DNA of 64,000 bases, from NCBI GenBank assembly GCA_030704615.1, contig CM060732.1:14196001-14260000 (forward strand), written 5' to 3'. This document shows positions 19,430 through 30,778 of the stretch, piece by piece (position 1 is the first letter of the stretch; every line of letters begins with the position of its first letter). Source of the stretch: Takakia lepidozioides (lineage: Eukaryota > Streptophyta > Takakiopsida > Takakiales > Takakiaceae). A model generated the notes under the pieces. The model saw nothing but the letters and a program-made list of their open reading frames with translations, searched no databases and had not been told where the DNA came from. Made by a program: the position numbers and the translations under genes.

Positions 19430-20249
19430 TCGGTTCATGCAAGCGCAAACTCAACACCCCTCCTGGATTCGATGGTGATTCGCATCGACATGATAGAGAT
19501 AACTTCTCCATACCTCGTGTGCCTATGCCACCCACTTTCGTTTCTGCCACTCCCTTTGTAGGTGCATGTTCTTCTGCAGAATTTACTCCAAGGACTCCAA
19601 CTGCTACAGTGCGGGGAGAAGGAGAGAAGATGCTGCCGGTCGAATAGTCTGACTGTAGTGACGCAATGTGACACATTGAATGGACTCCCCAAGGATCAAG
19701 AGTCGGATGTTCCGCTGTCAGGACAACGTCATTTATGAAGTGCACCTTTAGAGTCTAGGCCTCACAAGTTCTGGTTCTGCCCTGATGACATTGTGTGTTG
19801 TGTGATAGGGACTGTTCGTGATTCAGTGATAATGAAGCCTTCAATTCCTGTCGTGTGGCCAGTGAAGGTGGGAACCTCACTCTCCAAAGAGGAAATTGAC
19901 ATGCTAGAGGAAGGTGGGTTTCACCTTCTAAGAGGCCCAATTATCCTAACACCCATTTCTGCAATGGCTTTCCTTCCGCATTTCCTGCACGTCCTCCAGG
20001 CAACAATTGGCCTACAAAAAGGAATGGAAAACAAGTCCGTCGGGTTGAGCCAGATGCAGATCAATATGAGTGCAAGATTGAGTCTGCTAGAACCCGGGTG
20101 ACCCAAATTGTCAATGTCCCCCCTCCAGGCTATGGGCGGGTGTACACTATGGTGACATCGGGATTTGTTGTTCATGACAAGACCTATGGGATTACTGTTG
20201 GCAATTTTCCAAATTGCACTTGCTCGGACTTCCAGAACATGCTCTCAAG
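19430..20249 (+). pseudogene. Divergent MULE transposase C-terminal fragment (G)
   Basis: Frames with shifts spell KFWFCPDDIVCCVIGT (compare TQFWFCRHDIMTCVYGKP in D), VVWPVKVGTSLSKEEIDMLE, VEPDADQYECKIESARTRVT, VPPPGYGRVYTMVTSGFVVH and FPNCTCSDFQNMLS. The last is the start of a SWIM finger (C-x-C), which is cut by the insertion of element D at 20250 before the C-x-H half. This is a third, distant transposase lineage. Stops near 19648 and 19757 show decay. Confidence 0.75.
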
Positions 20250-20330
20250 GAGGTTTACTATTTCATGAGCAGAAACCATGAGCCATGAGCCATGAGCCGC
20301 ATGAGCGGTGAGCCGAAGTCTAAGATACTC
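20250..20330. repeat. Terminal inverted repeat, MULE D
   Basis: It starts GAGGTTTACTATTTCATGAG, then has clustered CATGAGC motifs. The 9 bp outside (GCTCTCAAG at 20241-20249) would be the target duplication; its partner is not visible. Confidence 0.8.
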
Positions 20331-20818
20331 GGATTTCATGAGCGGACTCCTCCAAATTTGGAAATGCGGCAGATTAAACAAGTATTAAAATAATAGTTTT
20401 TTATTTGACCTTGCCGTTTTTGGACGTTCCAGATCATGTAATGCGGCGAAGATATGTCGTCAGTAACAAGTCCGCTCATGGTTTTTTAGATCCGCTCATG
20501 GAAATAAGTGACCGTGCAACGGGAAATCCAGTATACCACTGCAAAAGGACGTCGCATACTGGCCTGTATAGAGTATTCCGCGGTTTTACATGCCTTAACA
20601 TTGGAATGAAGCTGACCCTTTTGCCGCGATTGAACCAATGGAGTCTGCACCAATAGAGTCTGCAATACTTCACAATTCTGTCTTTTTCGGGTATTCGGCG
20701 GGAAAGGTTTGCAACTGAACTGGGAAATAAGGTGCCGCATTAGGGTTCGCACGTGCGAAATTCCAGAGCGGTTTGGTGTTGGCGAAGGCCGCCTCTACCA
20801 GTACCTACGACGATACTT

Positions 20819-20840
20819 GGAAATGCGGCGCCGCATTTCC
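20819..20840. repeat. Subterminal palindrome, MULE D
   Basis: Perfect palindrome with arms GGAAATGCGG and CCGCATTTCC, counterpart of the sites at 8281 and 18448. Confidence 0.8.
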
Positions 20841-21113
20841 TTGTCGGAGGTCGAATGAGGAAAGCAAGTTTTCGGAAAGCAGAAAAACATGAACCCTCCA
20901 ACATACAAAAATACATGCACGTGGAAACAAGTGAACGATATAGTAATATCTTAGTTCGAGCAAAACAGGTTACTGGTAGGCAAGACATATGTCGGACCTT
21001 TCTGTGGCCAGAGTCTGAGGTACTGGCAGCAGTACAGTTCTACTATCCGAAAGGATGGGCGTACCATTGTATTGGGACCGCAAGCCAAGCTCACTGGTCC
21101 CCTGGATCCATAT

Positions 21114-24100
21114 TCAGAAGAGTGTGAACCTCCTGGGGAACCCTGGTGCATGTATGAAGTGATGAGTTGTGGAATTACAACGGAGTCTCTTTAGGTACAC
21201 GTAGTACAAATGCTTGCAAGGGCAGTATGATGCCCCCTTGTTCGCCATGATCTGGAAGTCGGTGCAATTGCAGGTAGGTAATTCTGAAATGGTGATGGTG
21301 TACACCTCATTGCAAACAGCTGAGCCTGCCGTGGCCATCTGATACACACGCCCGAATCCTGGTGGGGGCACTTCTGTCGAGCTCTGGATTGTACAGTTCA
21401 TCCGAAGTGCATTCCCCATCCTTGTCTCGTTCACTTTTGAGGGAGGTCGCCGCCTCTTCGGTTTCCCCCAACGGTGTGTAGGATGCTTAGAGCTGTCGTG
21501 TCCCATTGTTCTTGCTCTCACAGGGGTCGGTGGTGGAGGCTGTGGAAGCGGAAATGGTTGTCTGGGGACGTCAGTGCGCTGCACCATCCGAAATCCTGCG
21601 GCGGTAAGGGCATCGGCCTCAACCTGACTCAGATCGCAGCCTGGTTCCACCGGCCACACCGGGGGAGCCTCTGGCATTGTTTGTATGCCGTACTTGGGCT
21701 TTCCATACACGCAAGTCATAATGTCGTGCCTGCAGAACCAGAACTGGGTGGTTGTCGCCTCCGCAAACTTTGCATGGACAAATCTTCCTGTAAAAGTAGG
21801 AGCAGGGACAGCCCCATCTGGATTCCTCCTTATCATCTCTAAACAACGTTGCCGTGTATCCACACGAATTGCGGAACACCTTCCTCGAAACGACGGCTTT
21901 GTGCGAGCAATTCTCCACTGTGATGCAGACACAGTCGTCTCCACAATGGCTTGGCCATACTGCATAACAGCGGGCGGAATCTGGGGCAAGGGAGCGGTGG
22001 GAATTTCTTGCACGAAATCCCCGGTTGAAGGCGACGGCGATCTGGAATTTCTTGGGCTTCCACTGCTGGAAGACACATTGTGCGGCAACATGACGGGACC
22101 TCGAGGTGCTGTCCGAATGTTCCTGTCGGATCTCCAGGAATCCTCTTCGCACCCGGGTTCCTCTTCAATCCTCCGCCTCACAGGGCGAGTCCGGACGTCC
22201 CCCTCTAGGTGTTCACCTCTGCGGTGCAGAGGCGTCCCTTTGATCTTCTCTCGCAATGCTGTCGCCCATTTCAGTGGATTCTTGGACCTCGAAGCTGTTC
22301 GTACCAACAATTCCTCCCTGTCCGGCCCAAAGCCCCATTGTTTGCCGCTCAGGAACTTGTAGTACGTGGCTTGCTGCATGATTGCTCTGTCGATGTCCTC
22401 CGTTGTGGCCGTCACTACGTCCACCAGATGTGCGGCAGAAGACGCTCGCCAGGAGGAGTGGACCGATTCTGCCATATTCGTGTTCGGCATGTCCGTGTCG
22501 GAATCCAAGCACCGCTCCTAGAAGGACACAAACAATGGTGAGGGACCAATCGAAATGTCCGTAACAGAAAGACAAATGAACGAAAATGACAGCAGCCTAC
22601 CTCCCGCATGTACTGTCCGAACTGTCGATACCGAAAATGCCACCACCCCAACCAGCTGTGCAATGCTCCCAGATTGGTTGTCTCCACTGCACCTGACGTG
22701 TTCCACCAAGCCTCGATGATAGCAAACTTAACCTCCGCGTCATCAAATGTGGGTGCATCCTTCCACGCCGTACAAAGGACACGGTGTTCAGCCTGGAATG
22801 AGCTAGCAACAAATTTGGTAGTGTAGTGGGATAGACTCTGCATCCAATGGAATCCACAGGATCTCTCTTTCCCCTCCATTGGAACATTGGGGTCCTCACC
22901 GTACACACGCCGCACCGCTGCCCAGTTGGCCTGAGCGTTGTCTGCCATGAATCCCCTGAAATTGGGCTCTGGCAATCCCGCCCTTGCCATCTGCTCGTTT
23001 ATGCCCTCCCACAGATGCATCTCGGACTGTGTCCCCTCCCCTTTCATCTCGCAGATTGCAATCGTCATGAGCCTCTTGGAGTGATAGTCATAAACATGCG
23101 CACCCATAGTCACCCACTGATGGTTTGTAATTCGCTTGATGTGATCAAACATCACCCAAGCATTCGACAAGTTTCCAGTTGTCATGCGAGTGACCAAGTC
23201 GACTCCACTCCCAGGCCCACACGTCGACATTTTGAAAATGTAACAACGATCGGATTCGCTGCCTTGCCCTGGAAACCTGCTACCTTGGATGTAGTCATAT
23301 CCAGTCATTCGTTTCACCTCCAGGATTGAGTACATGTCCGACCCCCTGCCGAACTCCTGCTTGCAAGATACGATGTGATTCCGCACATTCGGACTACAAA
23401 CGTGCGAGACGGACTCCAAGAGGTCACGCATCTCGTCTTCGGTCAAGGGCTCTCGGTCGGAACCATCTTCAGACATGATTTTGCCAAGAGCAATCTTGTG
23501 GGCTGCCTTCAGCTGAATCTGCTTTGGTCTGGCTCCGGGGCTCAATTTCACCTCCTCTTTTATGATGTCGTGTGCTTCCTGCACAGCCTCACGCATGTTG
23601 CCTCTCGCCAAGGGGTGGCAGTGGACCCCAACGTGTATGCAAGCTCTAGTCAAGTCCGGGAGCAAATGGATTACGTAATATTGCTTGGCTCTGCACATGG
23701 ACATGCACGTCGGGGGTTCTTTGCAATGTGCACACTTGAAAGAACCCGCAGGAGCTTGGCTGGAGACAATGAATGGATGATGCGTTGTGCCAGTCCAATC
23801 CGTCTCGTTTCTCCGCCCTCCTTTGGAGAGAAAGTGGAAGCAGGTGGGATTGAGGCACCTCAGCTTCCCCGCACAGAGGACATATCGTACACGAACACCA
23901 TCAGCAATTTTCGTGCTACTGGTCTTCGTCACACACCAGGGGTGTCCGTCATGCTTTCGATCCATGTCTGTTAACATCCCGGAGGCTTTGTTTGACGAAG
24001 AAACAGGTGGAAACTCGAAGATGACATTGCCATCGACTTCGGGAGGCAGAAACGTTACCTTTCTGACTGGGAATTTGGCATAGTCGAGAGCAGCCAGCTC

Positions 24101-24898
24101 GGAGCGAGAACCATCGAGGTGATGTTGTCGTAGGAGCTGCACAATGGACCGGGTTGGAGTTATGCTCGAGGGCACATGCGTAGCACCTACAGAGACGTCC
24201 ATGCCGGATTTGAACGACCGTGTGGAGGACATGGGTACCTCAATGCAATCATCTTCCTCGTCGGAAATGTCGAATACGTCCACACGAGAAGCTATGGAGG
24301 GTCTTGACGGTCCAGGTCGGGAATGATTATCGTTGCATACCTCTCTGTTGGCAGTGGCCGCCTGTCGGTTTCCGGACTCCTTTGTGGATGGTGTGGGCAG
24401 CGACTGATTCGGAAAGGGAATGGGCATTCCCACAGCTCGGTACAGGATGGTGTCTGATGGGGGTACGTGCCATTCGATTCCGCAACCTCCGTCGTTACCT
24501 AGCACGACAATGGTCTCGTCAACCTGTCCAGGAACATCCTTCCTTTCTTCTTCCAAATAAACTGTGCCCGGTTTGAGCTTGAATTTGGAACAAAGGTAAG
24601 TTTCAGTCACTCTGCAAAGTCCTCCCTCGTTTGGGATCCAGGCTCTCCCAAGTTGCGGAGGACAGCAAACTATAGCGTAGGAATTCGGAGCCATCGAACA
24701 CCGCACGAAGTTGGCAAGTGCGAGGTTCAGTATAGCGACAGACCAAGGCTCACAGGCACCATGCGGAGTCCATCGACGATTGGAAGTCGCACATTGAAGT
24801 GGAAAGTATTGTTTCAAGCTACATGCATGAAGGTGGGAGGTGTGATTCCATAGCCAGTAAGTATGACAATGATGGCCGATTCGGCGACGAAATAACAT
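21114..24898 (-). CDS. Mutator-like transposase with DDE core and SWIM finger (copy D)
   Basis: Two exons: open frame 24898-22601, donor GT at 22600-22599, acceptor AG before 22517, second exon to the stop at 21114. The true start is uncertain; conservation with E begins near LAALDYAKFPVRKVTFLPPE. Domains in order: a Cys/His finger (YVLCAGKLRCLNPTCFHF ... FKCAHCKEPPTCMSMCRAKQ), reminiscent of WRKY-GCM/FLYWCH fingers of MULEs; first Asp in HVYDYHSKRLM (23087-23089); second Asp in FMADNAQANWAAVR (22940-22942) with the CGFHW C..H motif; Glu in TNMAESVHSSW (22467-22469); a disordered linker; SWIM ligands CNC...CPCKH near 21200-21290. The end frame (HAPGFPRRFTLF) differs from the LSPQE frame of B and C, suggesting a small indel at about 21140. 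It should cut and rejoin element ends in the nucleus; this copy may be active apart from the tail. Confidence 0.85.
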
Positions 24899-25079
24899 CT
24901 CCTGACAGTTTCTCCTGAGGGTGGATCCAGCAGTATTCTCGGTGCAGACAGGAACGTTCGCACTGACAAGTGCCAGTACTGTTTGTTAAAATGGTCAGAC
25001 AACCAAGTTGTGCTCATCAAGACTGGCCGCAATTGTGTTGTTTCGGAACAATGCAACCCATTCAGGTTCCAGATTTCCC

Positions 25080-26610
25080 GTCCCGAGTGATTCTTTCGAT
25101 TGCTGGTGGACGGAAATACGGCGCCGCATTTCCGTATTGCATCTTGGTCATGCACCAGAGCGCACCGAGTTTCCGTCCGGGGGAAACCTTAATACTCTCC
25201 AGAACGGGAATGCGGTAACGCATTTCCATCCAGCAAGCACGGTATGTGAAGGTGGTACGGAAATGCGGTAACGCATTTCCATCCAGCAAGCACGGTATGT
25301 GAAGGTGGAACGGAAATGCGGTACCGCATTTCCGTTCTGATTGAGAATCATGAACAAAGGGAACAGAAATGCGGCACCGCATTTCCATCCGAGTCGCACT
25401 TTCCGACATTCCAGAACGGAAATGCGGCAACGCATATCCGCCCGGGTGAGACCTTAACACTCTCCAGAACGGAAATGCGGTAACGCATTTCCATCCAGCA
25501 AGCACAGTATGTGAAGGTGGAACGGAAATGCGGTACCGCATTTCCGTTCTGATTGAGAATTATGAACAACGGGAACAGAAATGCGGCACCGCATTTCCGT
25601 CCGAGTCGCACTTTCCGACATTCCAGAACGGAAATGCGGCGCCGCATTTCCATTTTCTATCTGATGCATGGAGCCGAGTGCAATTCCGACCGCTTGAGAC
25701 ATTCATACTATCCAGAACGGAAATGCGGTGCCGCATTTCCGTTCTGACTGAAAATCGTGAACCATCGGAACTGAAATGCGGCAGCGCATTTCCATCCGAG
25801 TCGCACCTCCCAACATTCCAGAACGCAAATGCGGCACCGCATTTCCGTTCTGATGAAAAATCGTGAAACATCGGAACTGAAATGCGGTACCGCATTTCCG
25901 TCGGAGTCACACCTTCCGACATTCCAAAACGGAAATGCGGCGCCGCATTACCGTTTTGTATGTGAGGCATGGAGCTGTGGAACGAAAATGCGGCACAGCA
26001 TTTCCGCCAGGGTCAGACCTTAATACTCTACAGAACGGAAATGCGGTACCGCATTTCCGTTCTGACTGAAAATCGTGAACAACGGGAACAGAAATGCGGC
26101 TCCGCATTTCCGTCCGAGTCGCACCTTCCGACATTCTCGAACGGAAATGCGGCGCCGCATTTCCGTTTTGTATATGAGGCCTGGAGCTGTGGGACGGAAA
26201 TGTGGTGCCGCATTTCTGTTCAGGTGAGACCTCTATACTTTCCCGAACGGAAATGTGGCACGGCATTTCCGTTCATCAACTAAGATATGTGAAGGGGGAA
26301 CGGAAATGCGGTACCGTATTTCCGTTCAGATTGAAAATCATGAACCACGGGAACTGAAATGTTGTGCCGCATTTCCGTCCGAATCGCACCTTTCGACATT
26401 CCTGAACGGAAATGCGGCGCCGCATTTCCCTTTTGTATCTCATACATGGAGCTGTGGGACGGAAATGCGGCACCGTATTTCCGTTCAACAACTAAGGTAT
26501 GTGAAGGTGGAACGGAAATGCGGTGCCGCATTTTCTTCCAACAAGTACGGATGTGTAGCTTCGTGATGGTACTTAACGGAAATGCGGCGCCGCATTCGCA
26601 TTTTCACTCC
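25080..26610. repeat. 53-bp phased palindrome array, copy D
   Basis: About 28 palindromes of the same type as in C, mirrored. Spot checks again give a 53-bp step (centres at about 26365.5 and 26418.5). The spacers are the same recurring types as in C. It lies between the transposase (minus strand, left) and gene 2 (plus strand, right), in the shared divergent upstream region of both genes. Confidence 0.95.
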
Positions 26611-26948
26611 AACTCATCAGACGCTGGGACGGAAATGCCTTGAAATGTGAACACGTGGAGCAACGGAATTGCGGCACATGTCTGCACTCTATCTGACTGA
26701 AGTGGCATGAGGCGGCGCGGCCTGACCGTTGGATAATGATGTTTGTTTTTCGGACGGCAGGCGTACCCTGAACGATTCGAATTTCGTAATGACGCAAAGT
26801 CCACGAGGAGACACTTTCGTCCAACCCTTTCGAACCCAAGTGGTGCATCACCGCCATTTCATCTACTTTTGTCGTGTCTCCTCAGTCACCCCTCTCGCGC
26901 CCTTTCCATCTGCACTCTTTGCCCCTTTTCCCTGTCTCTGTTCTTCTT

Positions 26949-29900
26949 ATGCTCGAACCTGAGAGGGGGGGAGTTCGTGCACCATACAGGAGACCTCGTC
27001 GCAAGCTCCAAAATTATACTTCGGACGTAGGCCAATGCGAAGGGGAGGAAGCAGATGCGTCTACAGGAGGAGATTGCCATCTCCGAGCAGCAGGCCACTC
27101 AGGCAACCCAGCCACCAGTGAGAGCTCCATGCGATCGGGCTGCGCGCAGCTGATCGAGCACCGAACCCCCCATTTTGCTTCTGTAATTCTTAGACTGAAT
27201 GCTAGGAGACTTGAATGCAGAACATGTTTGCATGCCTAACAGGAAAGGTGGACGTGCTGGAGGGATCGCAGGAATCCGAAGAGCCGCAAGAAGAGTCCGA
27301 GGAGCTAGCTGCAGCACGTACACCCACCCGATCCCCGAGCGCGGGTATTCTGCCGGGCCTAGCCCTGTGCATTTCAAAGACGCGGCTTCGAAGGGCAAGT
27401 TCAAAGCCAGAGATCGACTCGCGTTCTCGGTCATGGAGAATCGCCAGCAGGGGTCGGGCCCTTCTCCAGCAAAGTCGAAGAAGAAGCAGCCCGTCCCTCT
27501 ACTGGTTTCTGAACCGGCTCAGGCCGCTTCACCCCCACCAACGCGAATGAAGCAGCAGGGTAAAAGACAGATTCAATTGCAGCAGACACCTTCACCTGCA
27601 AGGATGAGGAAGCAGAAGGCAATCAGGGCGACAGGCCGAACAATCTCCCGCAAAACCGCTTCCACGAGCTGAAGCTCAGTTCCTGGAGGATTTCCCGCCT
27701 GCAGATGTTGGGCCGACTCTGCTGCAGCGAAGGCAATGGGATCGACCGTTTCTGTCGATTTGGTACCGGAGGAGGGTGCTGCCGCTCAACGTTCGCAGCA
27801 AGACCTCACCACCGATGAGCAAGCAGGCCCGGAGGAGGCCTCTGCAATGGCAGAATTGCCCGCAGACAGGCCCCAGAGTGCAGCTCCAGTTGAGGATGCT
27901 CCAGCTGCTCAGCCACTACCGGCACCTACAGACATGTCTCCGGAGGATTTCAAAAGTTGCAGCGGATAAAATGTTGGAGGAGACACACAGTAGCATTGGC
28001 AGAGTTATGGGTAGCAGGGTATTCCAGCGGACTCTTCGAATCCCACTCTGTCGCATGGTCTCCCTTCCCATCGTCAGGCAGGCCCTTCCCGGAGATGTGG
28101 ATAAGCTCAAGTTCGCATTTCGAGAAGGGTACCGTCTGGGATCGGCAGCGTTTTACGTTTCCATTGAGAATGAGGACGGCGAAACTCGTGGACCCACTGC
28201 CGATGAATTGTCAACGTGGGATACCCACTGGCACACTCGCAACCACGAATTCGAGGCGACGCTGAAGGGTGATCCAGACTTCGGCCATATGTCGGGTAAA
28301 ATGTTCTTTGTGTGGGACGGGAATCACCGACTTCTTGCCTGGTGGGAGTACATCAAGCAGAACCATGCCAAGCACATTGGCTGGCATTACATGGTGGAGT
28401 GTGTCATCCTCAAGGTGAAGGCGGCAGACTCTTCCCTGCTCAAGAATGCCATGGCGGACCTCAACTCGTAAGATACTCATACCCTCCCTAGCACGTTCGA
28501 AATGCGGTGCCGCATTTCGGTTTCCATTCTGGTTGTTTCCGTGCTTCCGTGTACTGAACTGGAGAGTGTGCCTTGCAGGGTCACTGAGAATGCGTACGTG
28601 CATACCCACATGGCACATATGCTGTACAGGGTGAGGAAAAACTGGTCTCACTGATCCGCAGATGTTTGCGGAAATGCTGGAGCCCGAGCTCATTCAGAAA
28701 GCCGTTGCAAAAACAGACTGAACATGGTATCGTCTCACTATGGATGGAATGGTGGAGGTGATATACGAAGTAAGTCATCCTCCGATTTCCCTCTGCTCAT
28801 CCTTCCCCAATTTCTAGTAATCTTTCCACATGAATCGAATGTAACGCTTCTGCATGTTTTTGTTGGCAGTCAAACATCAAGCTGGATTTGGCCCATGCCA
28901 AACGCTTCTTCATGGAAAGTGAGGGCAGGTGAAAACGTTGCAGTCATTGACTGAGCACTTGAAGGAAGCCGGTGTCAAGTCCAGAACCAAATACAAGTCA
29001 AAGCTTGTGAAGCTGGTGGCAATTGCAAATCCGGCACTTGGAAAGACTTCATCCCCGAGATTGCAAAACACTATTCTCGGGCCATGCAGCCGACCATGCA
29101 ATTGGAGAAACTGCATCACCTCTCAACGGCATGTGTTGAGGCGAAAGAGAAGGTGAGGTTTCAATGCACTGAAGTTCTTCCTAGCAATAGCCACTCTCTT
29201 CCAGCTCCTGACATTGGATCGGAAATGGCAGACACGTGGGCTGTCGATCTGGAATGCATCCGAGAGCATAAGGACAATGTGGTCTTTTCCACTCGAAGTT
29301 TCCGACCCTGCAGTGGATGTGTGGCTCAACCGCATGACTTGGTGGTTCCAGGTAATTCAAGGTACTTCCCCAGATTTGCTTTTCTGAAATGAATTCCCTG
29401 AACTGCTACGTGACAATGCATTTGGGAATCGCAGGTAATGTCGAATGCGAAGGAGCAAGTCGTAATGCACACAAATTCGTTCGGCTTGTACGTCAAATGG
29501 GATGGAACACAGACATTGGAAGACTACGTGACACGTTTCAGATGTGCGTACAAGGACAACCTTTTCGCCAGAGAGCTACAGACAGCAAGAAGGAGCGTGG
29601 AGTTTACACATCAGGAGGGAGCGGGGAAAGCTGCAATGCGAATTGTTTACAGGTGAAGCACAGCTGCCCCGTATGCGAAGCCTGGTTACGAGGTTTGTCT
29701 CGGAAATGCGGCACCGCATTCGCATTTTTATGTTTCGGTGGCACTCTGCGAGTAGTAGGTTTGTCCAATCTTTATGCTCACGCATGCTGACTGCCTTGCA
29801 GGTATATGAAATACGTGCTCCTTCAGACAGGGGCCCTGGCTCAAGAGCCCCCGTTTCTTCATGGCTTGGACCATGGCGGGCCCAAGCTGTGTCTACACAC

Positions 29901-30076
29901 CCGAGATGCAGAAACAATGGCATCCCGCGCATCTCATTGGATGCCCCTGGTACCTGGATATGTCTGGCGGTATTGTTGACGAGTCTGAGAAAGATCTGCA
30001 CGCCTTGGCGAAGGAGAAGAGAAACGAAAGGGACGTGTCCCCGCTGGGCCAAAGTCGGCAAAGGAATCTGCTGCTC
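26949..30076 (+). pseudogene. Gene 2 of MULE D: ParB-like, broken, cut by gap
   Basis: Exons by GT-AG: 26949-27117, 27221-28467, 28579-28769, 28870-29152, 29205-29351, 29435-29652, 29802-30076 (gap). The ParB-like segment is intact here: SLPIVRQALPGDVDKLKFAF, REGYRLGSAAFYVSIENEDG, then MFFVWDGNHRLLAWWEYIKQ. In ParB-type domains a first box with a conserved arginine and a second box with G-x-x-R are separated in this way. Lesions: a 2-bp loss in exon 1, frame slips in exon 2 (near 27350 and 27640), an extra A near 28635, a TGA near 28718, and a base loss near 28925. The last exon encodes the W/P-rich segment MKYVLLQTGALAQEPPFF. Partly non-functional, but it gives the cleanest splice sites. Confidence 0.65.
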
Positions 30077-30576
30077 NNNNNNNNNNNNNNNNNNNNNNNN
30101 NNNNNNNNNNNNNNNNNNNNNNNNNNNNNNNNNNNNNNNNNNNNNNNNNNNNNNNNNNNNNNNNNNNNNNNNNNNNNNNNNNNNNNNNNNNNNNNNNNNN
30201 NNNNNNNNNNNNNNNNNNNNNNNNNNNNNNNNNNNNNNNNNNNNNNNNNNNNNNNNNNNNNNNNNNNNNNNNNNNNNNNNNNNNNNNNNNNNNNNNNNNN
30301 NNNNNNNNNNNNNNNNNNNNNNNNNNNNNNNNNNNNNNNNNNNNNNNNNNNNNNNNNNNNNNNNNNNNNNNNNNNNNNNNNNNNNNNNNNNNNNNNNNNN
30401 NNNNNNNNNNNNNNNNNNNNNNNNNNNNNNNNNNNNNNNNNNNNNNNNNNNNNNNNNNNNNNNNNNNNNNNNNNNNNNNNNNNNNNNNNNNNNNNNNNNN
30501 NNNNNNNNNNNNNNNNNNNNNNNNNNNNNNNNNNNNNNNNNNNNNNNNNNNNNNNNNNNNNNNNNNNNNNNNNNNN
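30077..30576. other. Assembly gap (500 N)
   Basis: Exactly 500 N, which looks like a placeholder of unknown true length. It interrupts the last exon of gene 2 on the left and the gag gene of an LTR retrotransposon on the right, so linkage and relative orientation of the two sides are unproven. Reading frames spanning it are artefacts. Confidence 0.98.
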
Positions 30577-30710
30577 AGCCATGCCGATACAAATAACTTG
30601 TGCTTATCATAGCTCCGGATTTCACCATCCCTTTTCAGATTCTGGATCCAGCTGTAAACATCCTCATCCTCCTTCCCGTAAAATGGAATGTTAGTCACCA
30701 TTGCTCGCAA
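30577..30710 (-). CDS. LTR retrotransposon gag, N-terminus (cut by gap)
   Basis: Starting at the ATG at 30710 on the minus strand, the frame reads VTNIPFYGKEDEDVYSWIQN and LKRDGEIRSYDKHKLFVSAW, the pattern (F-x-G...W...L) of the start of a retrotransposon gag core. It lies 57 bases downstream of the primer-binding site. The rest is lost in the gap. Because pol is not visible, gypsy or copia membership cannot be decided. Confidence 0.7.
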
Positions 30711-30766
30711 TCACTCCCCTATCTTGCTACACTAAATCCTACATTTCCCGGATCAAAGACCGGCCT

Positions 30767-30778
30767 GCTCTGATACCA
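30767..30778 (-). promoter_or_regulatory. Primer-binding site (initiator tRNA-Met type)
   Basis: On the minus strand it reads TGGTATCAGAGC, the complement of the 3' end of initiator tRNA-Met used to prime many plant LTR elements. It directly follows the inner LTR edge. Confidence 0.85.

Larger units (their letters stand above)
20250..30076 (-). mobile_element. MULE copy D, nearly complete on one side
   Basis: From left to right on the + strand: terminal repeat starting at 20250, transposase on the minus strand, palindrome array 25080-26610, gene 2 on the plus strand, then a 500-N gap inside the last exon of gene 2. D is the mirror image of C around a 1221-bp spacer (19029-20249). The other end, where gene 3 would be expected from A and copy 3, is lost in the gap. 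D has the longest transposase of the window. Confidence 0.85.

Noticed and set aside
21685-24853. Plus-strand frames opposite the transposase
   Set aside because: Shadows of the strongly conserved minus-strand transposase.
20250-24898. KDZ or hAT transposon instead of MULE
   Set aside because: SWIM finger, 9-bp target duplication and the D, D..C..H, TNMAES motifs fit MULE better. hAT would give 8-bp duplications and a different C-terminal region.
29544-30710. Long open frames crossing 30077-30576
   Set aside because: They are created by translating N bases as X. Only the ends outside the gap carry information.
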